Source: Eunapius fragilis | Lineage: Eukaryota > Porifera > Demospongiae > Spongillida > Spongillidae | Length of the DNA stretch: 64,000 bases | Assembly: GCA_963681505.1 (NCBI GenBank) | Contig: OY811984.1 | Span: 6,172,435 to 6,236,434 of the forward strand | Direction of reading: 5' to 3' | Shown: positions 46,750 to 56,403 of the stretch, in pieces | How positions within the stretch are numbered: position 1 is the stretch's first letter | Layout of the letters: every line of letters begins with the position of its first letter | Notes under the pieces: model-generated | What the model saw: the letters and a program-made list of their open reading frames with translations, nothing else | Databases searched by the model: none | What the model was told of the DNA's origin: nothing | Program-made: the position numbers and the translations under genes

Positions 46750-49700
46750 ATGGCATCAGCGTTAGCGCGCCTGTTCGGAGGTGGGAAGGGTAAGGAAGAC
46801 CAGCCCTCGCCTCAAGTAGCAATACAGAAGTTGATGGAGACGGAAGAAATATTGGGCAAGAAGTCTGAGTTCCTAGAAAAGAAAGTTGCGAAGGAGCTAG
46901 CGGTGGCCAAGCAAGCTGGGATGAAAAACAAGAGAGGTAAATCAAATTGCACACGTCCTCCAAAAGGTGTTCAATTAGGATGCTAAGTACCTGAGCTAGC
47001 GCGTATAATTTACTGATTAATTTTTAAAAATGCACGGTACGTTGTCATGTTTAGCCGCCATGAACGCCCTGAAACGAAAGAAGCGGTTCGAGAAACAGCT
47101 TCAACAGATTGACGGAATTCTCTCGACCATCGAGTTTCAGCGTGAGGCCTTGCAGAATGCCCAGACCAACACTGAGGTCCTCAATAGCATGAGCTTCGCA
47201 GCCAAGGCACTAAAGGCAGCTAGTACTCACTTGTGAGTGACTACACGTATGTGTGTGCTGCACTTGTGCGGGTGACGAAGGATTTTGGGGACCCGGGGGG
47301 GGGGGGGGGGGGAGGAGGAGGAAGAGGTGTTCAATGGGCGTGGTCTATTCATCGCATTTACATGTAACTAGGCACCTTGTGAGGGCCACATACAGTTAAT
47401 ATTACACTTGAGCATAAAGATTTCATACACGGCCCTGGGGTCCACTGAGTTATGCTTATATGATACAGCGCTGCATGTTGAAGTGATACCACAATTATTC
47501 CTGATGAGCAGTTAATATATCTATACAGCGTATTGGGATTATTAATGGCAATTCAGAGGTGTGTCATCATGAACCTCTGAGTCTTCTTACTTTATTGGTC
47601 GTAAATATCATGTGACCAAAATCAAACCTGAAAATAAGACCCTCTCGGATCAAGTTTAGCAAAAGCCTCGATAGTGTTGCTGATAATTATAAATCAGTGA
47701 TGGTCCGGTTTTGTGGGTTACCTGATGCCTTTGACCTGACAGTGACCTTATCACGAAGTGGGTATCTGCTATAGCTGCTGCTGAGCTAAACAGACATAAT
47801 TCCAATGATGCCAAATGCTCCACGCTGTGGTTTCAGATGCTCTGAGTGTATTCATATGTCGCTACTTTTCAGAGAGTACAGCTACTAACACCTCCCAGTT
47901 TGCTTGACCAGTGGCAAGCTCAACAGAGTCTGAGCAGAGGACGTCTTGGACCTCGCCATCTCTTACGACCATCCACTGCTGCGTATATCGTCACTAAGCC
48001 CTTCAGGTTCAGGCTCCTTATCAGCCAAACATCTACATGATGCAGTCAGCCACTACAACAGTCTTGTTCTTCAACCAGATGTTCTCGGTGAGTTCTTTTC
48101 TTTTATTGTGCCTCAGTCAAGTGAGCTGCCTGACAACACTACAGAAAAATCATGTTAAGACTCGGAAATACACAGCAAGAATTTGGAACACGTGTTTTCT
48201 TTTCTGATGCTTAGCATTGTACTGTATAAAGCCATTCTTATGCACCTTTGATTGCATATCTCATTCCGGCACAACCCAGCGCTGAATTTATAATTAACCA
48301 TACATTTCTACAGCAAGTAGCAACCTCTTTCACTTGTCCTGAAAGTTGATTAGTTGGTCCACATAATGTATTCAGAACAAGTGAGATAAGTTTGATTGCT
48401 GTAGAAATGTATAGCAAATTATAAATTACTACACTAAATTATAAAGAGCTACACTAAACTAATGTTTATTTTTATGCAATTAGCTACCATTTTATTATCT
48501 CTCCCTGTGGCCTTTGATCTTAAGATCATTCATCCACTTAACTCAGCCAACATTCTAGAAGCGAGTTTGATCTCAGGGTCTACAGCTGAGAAGGGGGGAA
48601 AAGGAAAACACAGGAAGAACGATGATACCTGTAATGCTAGGGGATGGTCTTGCATCCCTCCAGTAGTTGAAGTTTATGGTGGGTGGGGTCATAAAGCCAC
48701 AACAACATTTGCCCGTCTAAGCAAATTACTTGGTCTCTGCAGCAGACGACCATCTACAACTTTGTTAAATGAACTATATTGCCATCTCTAATGAGGCAAA
48801 ATGCTCAGGTGTTGCTGGCCCACACTGCTTTGCCTGCTGTAGCCCATGAATTTTAGTTTACATCTTTGGTGTATGTATGTATGTATGTATGTATGTAACT
48901 AAATCAAAATTATTTAGAATAATAAGGGTTATAATAATTATAATTGTACTTTTATAAATTCACATGCTCTATGTACACCATTCCTGCAACTACTCATGCT
49001 TTTTGGCAACATAAAAATGTTGCTGGATCTATTATTATAACGTCAGTAACTGATTCCTATGCAAAAATTATATGGACAAATATGCTGCTCGTATTCCAAA
49101 CATGCATGATTAACTAACCACTTTCCATATTATTTAATAAGATCTAAGCAGAGATCTAGAGTAATTTATTCATTTAAGGAAGAGGCTGCAGCTTTGGACC
49201 TCCTGCTGAACCACAGGAGGTCTGAGATCATTGCACAAGTTGCCGCAACGTTATGTCCTTCATGCCGTCTGCACACATAATAGACCCAGGCCATGTCAAC
49301 CTGTTGGGTTCTCCTAATGGAGCACATCTTTCATTAAATCATTCTTGGACAAGCTTTATTTATGGCAGAGCACTTTGCATGGTCATTTAGTGCTGGAAGA
49401 CATCTGCCATGAATGACATTACCATCAGGAGCCTCTAACATCTTCCAATGCTAGTACTGCAAGGCGGCCTTGAACCTCTGATGGCATGGAATAGATGGTA
49501 TAACCTTGGTCAGTGCCACAGAGAAATAGAAAACTTCTTTTCTTAGGATGCTACTGACCGTAACATTTTTTGCTCCATCCTACATGTACATTGAGAAGTT
49601 TCGTATCAAACTTTGATTGTTTATTTGTATATCCGTACAGAGTGCTTCATTTAAATGGATATTACTAAAACCATGTTTCTTATTATGTAACAGAGATGTG

Positions 49701-50205
49701 GATGACGTCCAGGACATGATGGATAATATCCAGGAGCAGAATGAGTTATCTGAAGAAATTACAAATGCACTGTCGAGTCCTGTTGGGTTTGGTCAGGATG
49801 TGGACAAGGTAAGTGAGTTCTTGTGGTGTGTTTGGTGAATAACCACACATAAGTATGCACGTGTATTCGTAATGTTCATATCAATTATTTATAACTGGTA
49901 GCTAGTTTCACTGTTCCATGTCCCCTCCCATCCACTTAAGGATGAGCTTCTGGCTGAGCTGGAAGGGATGGAGCAGGATGAACTGGAAAAGGACTTGCTT
50001 GAGGTGCCTGCAGGTGGCAGCAGGTTACCACAGGACACCATTGGTGTGGACGACCTACCTTCAGTTCGTAAGTATCTGGCCTGAACGGGGAAGAGGGAGA
50101 TTTTTAAAAACATCATCCTTTGTAATAGCCACCAAGATTCCCAAAGCCAAAGTCAAGACTGATGATGATGAGATCAAAAAACTGGCCAGCTGGGCCACCT
50201 CATAA
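46750..50205 (+). CDS. CHMP4: CHMP4 (Snf7), ESCRT-III core subunit, copy B
   Basis: Exons 46750-46936, 47055-47232, 49694-49808, 49941-50067, 50129-50205 have exactly the same lengths as copy A (187, 178, 115, 127, 77) and give 227 residues. Differences from copy A include LMETEEILGKK, KELAVAKQ, KRFEKQLQQIDGILS, AASTHLRDV, QDVDK and a divergent tail DDDEIKKLASWATS that keeps the LxxLxxW ALIX-binding pattern. Intron 2 has grown to 2.46 kb and contains old element fragments. All exons are open and splice sites intact, so it is probably functional. Confidence 0.92.
47880..48790 (+). mobile_element. Degenerate retroelement-like remnant in CHMP4 copy B intron 2
   Basis: Fragmentary frames include ARGWSCIPPVVEVYGGWGHK at about 48640, which resembles the conserved C-terminal segment of the reverse-transcriptase polyproteins suspected at 7.8 kb. 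The element is broken in several places and old. Family is uncertain. Confidence 0.3.
48296..48412. mobile_element. Short palindromic MITE-like element
   Basis: TACATTTCTACAGCAA (48301-48316) and TTGCTGTAGAAATGTA (48395-48410) are perfect inverted repeats, and inner sequence pairs further (CACTTGTCCTGAA against TTCAGAACAAGTG). Adjacent CTGAATTTATAATTAACCAT also occurs, inverted and diverged, inside the element at 53655-53890. Confidence 0.5.
48870..49680. other. Remainder of CHMP4 copy B intron 2
   Basis: Includes a short (GTAT)n run near 48875-48896 and AT-rich unique sequence. No gene was seen. Confidence 0.5.
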
Positions 50206-51068
50206 GGGTCTACTAACCAACCTGCCATCTCAATTAGTATCTGTGCAGCACATGGACAGAAATTATGCCATTGGTTTTGAATACATTACCAATTAGTGAT
50301 TATGGCGAATAATTTACCATGCCCGCTCTTATTGGAAATTTGTTTTTAATATATAGATTATAATATAGATTACTGAAGCCCCATGCAAGGACATTCAGTT
50401 GAGTTCAAACCAGCCAGAACATGCCACAAACCAGCTCCAAATCTTATCAGTATGACAAGGATTTTAAAGTACAGTCTATTAGTCTAGTCTAATATCCATG
50501 GTCGAATTTATCTTCGCTTTTGATCGATCGTTGGCCTTTAAAATGCCACAGTGCAATACTTGCTGTGCAACAGCAAATAGTACGACATAAAACTTCAAGC
50601 AAATTTGTTCCGTTAAATGAAACCAATACTCGGTCGGTCATGAGTCGGGTTTATGACCGCTTCTTCTAATTAAATACCATACGTAGAAATACAATACAAA
50701 AACACTTAACTTCCGTACCAGCGAAACTATTTGAAGTAAGCAGTATGAAAACACGTTTGACAAACTCATAAGTATAAAAACGATACTGGGGAAATGACGT
50801 CAGGCACGTGTTTAGGTATAGTCTGCCATGTATATGATTTCACTCCCACACTAGGGGCGCGGTTTATATAATGTGAGGCTCGAAAAGACATGAACAACCT
50901 ACGCTCACTACCGTAAGGATTAATCTACTTGCATATACCACGAGCGTGGCGTACACAAACCAACCTTAAAAGTTCGGATCAGCAAAGACCGGCAATGCTT
51001 TTTGTATGCATTGATCCTGTACACCCAGGTGGTTTTTTGGCGACATTTCAGAACATACTGTTACCACC
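50206..51068. other. Intergenic between CHMP4 copy B and the PPxY gene
   Basis: AT-rich with no gene seen. The right end must hold the promoter of the 51069 gene. CACGTG near 50805 and a TTTATATAATG sequence near 50862 are the only motif candidates. Confidence 0.4.
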
Positions 51069-51678
51069 ATGCTTACAGCGGCCTCCGGTGTGGATAGAGG
51101 CGTCTTCATAGCGTACAACCGCCCTCACGCCGATCATGATCAAGTTGTTCTAGCCATCAGGTGTCAGTTTTGTCTATGGACCAAGCATGACCCACTATAT
51201 GATCTCTACAACTGCAATCATTGTACATCTGCTTTCCATTCCGCAGGTCTTCTACCAGTGACAATGTGGAGCATATTGACGTAATGTGTACCGCCAATGG
51301 AAAATACAAAGTTTCAGGCGAGGTAACGCGTTACGTAATGTAAATCTGCTCAATTGCGAGGCTACCATGTAGATAATGTACCGCCCAGTTAACACAATTA
51401 ACACAGTTTTGCCATTCTCCATGCACCAATTTAAGACATGTGTGAGGTTCAAAGTGTACTCCTCTCAGATGCAGGAGCACGAAGACATCATTTTGGCAAT
51501 AAAATCATTTGCAGCTCATCATATCCCATCTCTGAAGCCTGCCTTTGGTACTGAGACTAGCCATATGGAGGGAGAATTTCTCAGTGACCCACCTCCTTCT
51601 TACAACCAACCACAAAATCCTTTACAGGCAAGTGATTTGAGCCAGCATTCTGATGATAACACCTTGCTCAATAGTTAG
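51069..51678 (+). CDS. Small unrecognised protein with C-terminal PPxY and acidic dileucine motifs
   Basis: Three exons splice in phase: 51069-51160, 51247-51322, 51373-51678; 157 residues. The N-terminal ~115 residues look like a single beta-sandwich: alternating hydrophobic strands such as GVFIAYNRP, DQVVLAIRS, HIDVMCTANGKYKVSGE and TCVRFKVYSSQMQ. The acidic tail contains DPPPSYNQ, a PPxY motif of the type bound by NEDD4-family WW domains, and ends DDNTLLNS, which fits the [DE]xxxL[LI] clathrin-adaptor sorting signal. It sits between CHMP4 copy B and a CHMP4 remnant. No family was identified; an adaptor linking ubiquitin ligases to endosomal sorting is an inference from the two motifs and the neighbours. 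The third exon's acceptor (CATGTAG) was chosen by phase. Confidence 0.55.
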
Positions 51679-52437
51679 AGGCAGCTTCATTGCCATGTAC
51701 AAGTGACATAAATTCTCCTCCACCTTTGTGTATGTAAGCTGATTCTGCACGTTAAGTTTTTATTTTATTCCAAGTCCACACAGCCTACAATAGTGGCATT
51801 ATTAGCCCTACTACTACTCAGTCATCTCAGCATGGGTCTCACTACTGGCACTATTACCAGTCACTGAATTGCTGCCATCCAAAAAATGTTCACCATGCTT
51901 GCTGCTATCATCATTCTGGTAAAATAGATTGGTTCTCACCGAATGACAAAGGTCTCTTCTTGAAACTGTGCACATACATGATATGGGTGTTTTTTATCCC
52001 TTGCTTTATTTGCTGGCTATGCACTTGTTACGATGCGGATAAGTATAATGATTGAAGTGCTGTACATCTGGAGAATTCTTTTAAAAATCCCCCAGTCATC
52101 CAAATATTTTTCTGACAGAATTAGTTATTTCAGACATTATTTATGGACAGTTCCTATTATTTCTTTTTCACCTCCCAGCGAATCATTAAAGCATAAAAAA
52201 TCACATTACACAATTGACTGGAAAATCTGAGGCAACTTGTTACCGTGTCTGAACCTCAAGGCCTTAAACATTCTAATGGCAAGAGTCCAAATGGCATAAC
52301 CTTGATACCATGGAGAAATGGCTATCTATCTTACATTCAAAGTCTTGTGCAAAATTCTTTTTGAGTGTATCATGATATTTATAACTGGTGCCCTAGTAGC
52401 TAGTTTCACTGTTCATGTCCCCTCCCATCCACTTAAG
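51679..52437. other. Gene-free stretch before CHMP4 remnant
   Basis: Where exons 1-3 of a CHMP4 copy would be expected, none is detectable. The sequence just left of 52438 (CTAGTTTCACTGTTC, CCCTCCCATCCACTTAAG) matches the intron 3 end of copy B, so the duplicated block starts in that intron. Confidence 0.5.
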
Positions 52438-52698
52438 GATGAGCTTCTGGCTGAGCTGGAAGGGATGGAGCAGGAAGACCTGGAGAAGGACTTGCTTGAG
52501 GTGCCTGCAGGTAGCAGCAGGTTACCAGATGACACCATTGGTGTGGACGACCTACCTTCAGTTCGTACGCATCTGTCCTGAAGGGGGAGGAGGGAGAGGA
52601 ATGATGTAAAAATGGTTCCCCCCTGCCCAAGAAAAGATGAAGTCAAGACTGATTATGATGACCTCAGAGAGCTAGCCAGCTGGGCCACCACCTCATAA
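52438..52698 (+). pseudogene. CHMP4: CHMP4 remnant (exons 4 and 5 only)
   Basis: Exon 4 is intact (52438-52564, 127 bp, same borders as the other copies). The last exon (about 52625-52698) has lost its acceptor and first codons: sequence runs CCCAAGAAAAGATGAAGTCAAG instead of the CAG|CCACCAAGACTCCCAAAGC seen in the others. It also has an extra ACC before the stop. Exons 1-3 are absent. It is a truncated tandem duplicate; its nucleotide similarity to the other copies indicates a fairly recent origin. Confidence 0.85.
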
Positions 52699-53321
52699 GG
52701 GAATTGACCTGCCATCTTTATCTCCATCTTTGCTGCATGCTATTGGTTTTGAAGTCAAAAGGGTTATTGCAAAATAAATTTTCATGCTCGAAATGTGTTT
52801 AGAATCTCTTTCTATTGAAGCCCAGGGACCTTCAATTTAATTCAAACCTAAACAAAAATTGTGATGCAGGCAACATGCTAGTAGGGAACGAGTGTTTTGT
52901 CGCATCAGCACAATACTAGTCTGACGTGGGTGCCTGGTCCTTATTTGGTCAGTTATCTTGCAATTCTGTTCAATACCTCAAGTGCTTTATTCCCCCCAAC
53001 ATCCACCATTGGTAGTTCCAAAACTACATGCAGAGCCATTTCCTGTCAGCACATGCTTGGTCATTTTGTAACTCACCAATATATATAGAGGCATAGAACT
53101 GAATCTATGTAAATTTTCAAATAGCTAATTGACTATACCTGCGTAACATCAAAGTCACATGCGGCGTGTTAAATTAGATTATCCAACATTTTGATGTACA
53201 GTTTACTATAGGGCATTTTAATGAATGGGGCATTTTAAATGAAATGGTCAATCATCTTCGTATGAGGATTGCAACATACATGCATAGGTAAATTAAAACA
53301 ACACATTTTATTTACCGTAAA
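52699..53321. other. Intergenic, nothing recognised
   Basis: AT-rich sequence with no coding signal between the CHMP4 remnant and a palindromic element. Confidence 0.5.
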
Positions 53322-53618
53322 CTACCTGTTAGAACACACACCCCTCCGCCCCCAATGCGCGAGATAGAAAAAAAAAGGGTACTTTTTAAAATCACCGTAA
53401 CTCAGTAACCATTTACGCTAGCGCTTACCTTTTTCAAACTTTTGTAGGACTACCATTCCTTTCCAGGAAGTTTGAAAAAGGTAATACAAGCGCTAGCGTA
53501 AATGGTTACTGAGTTACGGTGATTTTAAAAAGTACCCTTTTTTTTTCAATCTCGCGCGTTGGGGGCGGAGGGGGGGGGGGGGGGGGGGGGGGGGGTTCTA
53601 ACAGGTAGTGTACGGTAA
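53322..53618. mobile_element. Near-perfect palindromic MITE, about 300 bp
   Basis: The left end TTACCGTAAACTACCTGTTA pairs with the right end TAACAGGTAGTGTACGGTAA. The arms stay almost fully complementary for about 130 bp (CCCCTCCGCCCCCAA, GATTTTAAAAAGTACCC, AACCATTTACGCTAGCGC) around a roughly 30-bp centre near 53450-53470. The right arm has an expanded G run (about 53570-53595). High arm identity means a recent insertion or strong gene conversion. No ORF. Confidence 0.85.
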
Positions 53619-53654
53619 TACCTTCTATAATCACCGGATATGATTGTGCCAATG

Positions 53655-53890
53655 TTATCCAGCAAAACAAAATCACCCTTGTGATACTTTTTCAAATTTT
53701 CCAGGACAAGCAAAATAAAAGTAACGCTCGCATTGAAATGTATGACTAATTATAAATTCAGTGCCCAATAACTTTATGATCGAGAGTTCAATTTAGGATG
53801 CGTAAGGAGAACATTTGATAGAAGCTCTTTGGAGTTTGGAAAATCAAAAACTTGATAAACTATCCAGAAGTGTGATTTTGCTGGACACTA
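53655..53890. mobile_element. Diverged palindromic element related to the 16.6-17.6 kb foldback
   Basis: The left end TTATCCAGCAAAACAAAATC and right end GATTTTGCTGGACACTA are imperfect inverted repeats. The right end is the same terminal sequence (TTTTGCTGGACACTG) as the foldback element in AGXT2. There is no ORF and the arms are well diverged. Confidence 0.55.
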
Positions 53891-54034
53891 TTATTTTAAC
53901 CTGCATACCAAAATGGCGGACCATTATGAATGGTTAGTAACTTATGAATAACCTTAGTTAGGAATAATAATTCGTAATTAAGCCGGACGTGACGTTAAGG
54001 AATCATCTTCTGGGGGCGTTGCCTAACTGTAGAG

Positions 54035-55784
54035 ATGGCATCAGCGTTAGCGCGCTTGTTCGGAGGTGGGAAGGGCAAGGAAGACCAGCCCTCGCCTCAG
54101 GTAGCAATACAGAAGTTGAGAGAGACGGAAGAAATGTTGGGCAAGAAGTCTGAGTTCCTAGAAAAGAAAATTGCTAAGGAGCTAGCGGCAGCCAAGCAAG
54201 CTGGGATGAAGAACAAGAGAGGTGAAAGAACACTCCCCTCTTCCCCCCCCCCCCCCCCCCCCTCCCCCTCGACACTATAAACTTAGGCTACTACTGACTT
54301 TAACGTCATCGGTTCTCTTTTTTTTTTTAATTTTTTAGCCGCCATGAACGCCCTGAAACGAAAGAAGCGGCTCGAGAAACAGCTTCAGCAGATTGACGGA
54401 ACCCTCTCGACCATCGAGTTTCAGCGTGAGGCCTTGGAGAATGCCCAAACCAACACTGAGGTCCTCAATAACATGAGCTTCGCAGCCAAGGCTCTAAAGG
54501 CGGCTCACCAGCACTTGTGAGTGACTAGTCTCAAAGTGTTTAGTTACAGCTCGTACTGTTAAGGATGGGATTGTGGTGAGGAGGAGTGGGCACATCCATA
54601 ACTATGAATAATTACACATTGCATAATAGAGCTTGTATGTTGAAATGACAAACAGCAGAGATATGCCTCTACATATATAGGACCGTTGTCGCGAATAGGG
54701 AGCTTGAAATGTACGCATGATTAAAAATTGTGGCCTTTCCATTGCGCAGAAAGACTAGGCATCTCTTATTATTTTGAAAACTTGAAAAAACATGCGTTAA
54801 ATTTCTTTTCGATCCCGTGAGTGCACAAAACTATTAAGAACCAAAGAACCATGGGGTGGGGGGTTAAATATCTGATCCCATACAATTGTGTCTAACTTTT
54901 CATCTTGATTAGGTTTGATAGTGGTCGTAAAAATGCACTTACAATGAAACAACAGCTGATTAAAAAATCTCAGAAATCCCATGATGATAGCACACCCAAG
55001 TCTAATCAGTTTCAAGCAAGCTTTGATCACGTTGCGACTGTCATGCTGAACTTAACACTTGTCTGTAGTCCAATTTGCCTACATTTGCCTATCAACCTGC
55101 TAAGAAAATTAATGTTCAGTAACATTTACGATTTAAAAATTAAAAAACTTAGATTTATGTATTTTTGCACAGTATAGACATCCAACCAGAATGGGCCTGG
55201 TGCGTTAAGGGTGTATTATTGAAACCATGTTCCTTATTATGCAACAGAGACGTTGAAGATGTCCAGGACATGATGGACGATATCCAGGAGCAAAATGAGT
55301 TGGCTGACGAAATCACAAATGCACTGTCGAGTCCTGTTGGGTTTGGTCAGGATGTGGACGAGGTAAGTGAGTGATTGTGGTGTGTTGAGTGTTCAAAGGA
55401 TGCTATGTATATGTATAATAAAACTATATATATATATGTGCATATTCGTAATGCATAATCCATGATTTTTATAACTGGTCACTAGTAACTAGTTTCACCC
55501 CTTCTCCACTTAAGGATGAGCTTCTGGCTGAGCTGGAAGGGATGGAGCAGGAAGAACTGGAAAAGGACTTGCTTGAGGTGCCTGCAGGTGGCAGCAGGTT
55601 ACCAGAGGACACCATTGGTGTGGACGACCTACCTTCAGTTCGTAAGTATCTGGCCTGAAGATGGTTTGAGCTATTTTTACATCACTTCTAACCTATGTTT
55701 GTAACAGCCACTAAGACTCCCAAAGCTAAAGTCAAGACTGATGATGATGATCTCAGAGAGCTAGCTGGCTGGGCCACCTCATAA
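54035..55784 (+). CDS. CHMP4: CHMP4 (Snf7), ESCRT-III core subunit, copy D
   Basis: Exons 54035-54221, 54339-54516, 55248-55362, 55515-55641, 55708-55784, again 187/178/115/127/77 bp and 227 residues. Nearly identical to copy A through exon 2 (KLRETEEMLGKK, KRLEKQLQQIDGTLS), with differences such as HQHLRDVEDVQ, NELADEI and LAGWATS, where Gly replaces the Ser before Trp in the ALIX-binding helix. Frames and splice sites are intact. The first exon is followed by a C run of about 20 within intron 1. It is the most distal of the tandem copies. Confidence 0.93.
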
Positions 55785-56403
55785 GGGTCTACTAAATGAC
55801 CTGCCATTTTTTTTAAATTGTTCATCTGAGATACACATAGATCTATAACCTATTTACCTGTGTTTGTGTGTGAGTATATAATGTCTGCTTTCAATAGTGA
55901 ACATTGGCCACTAATATTTTGGATACTTTATAACTGGATTTTAAAGCATCTGCAGTTTTTAGTAAGCGACATCTATCAGTATGCAATAGGCCAATTATTT
56001 TGGAACGATACAAATTTTGGCAGCCGTACACAGCATGTTTTGGAACACAACTCCATTGGGAGGCCTTACATCCCTAACAATTGTAAACAGGTTGGGAAGC
56101 CTTACATCCCTAACAATGGTAAACAAGTTGGGAGGCCTTACATCCCTAACAATGGTAAACAGGGATGCTAGTTACAGGATTTACTGCTCCAACATTTTTT
56201 TACCGTTCCAAAATAGTTGACCCTACAGTAGGGCTTGTTGTCATCATTGTAATTGGTTTCTGAAGCTTTTACTTTCTACTTGATGCAGTTTGAGTACTTA
56301 GCTTATTTTACATGGCCATGTGTGGAAGAACAACCGAAGGGAATAAACAGTACAAAAACAAAGTACAGGCGTCAATATGCACGTTGCAACCACACACACA
56401 ACA
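55785..56403. other. Intergenic between CHMP4 copy D and TRAPPC8 (tail to tail)
   Basis: Holds three tandem 36-bp units (GGAGGCCTTACATCCCTAAC plus AATTGTAAACAGGTTG, 56050-56162), flanked by inverted ATTATTTTGGAACG (about 55996) and CGTTCCAAAATAGT (about 56204). The unit and flanks together look like a small TIR element with an internal tandem repeat. No gene. Confidence 0.5.

Noticed and set aside
50929-51111. 60-residue frame upstream of the PPxY gene
   Set aside because: Overlaps the better-supported exon at 51069 in another frame and has no splice partner.
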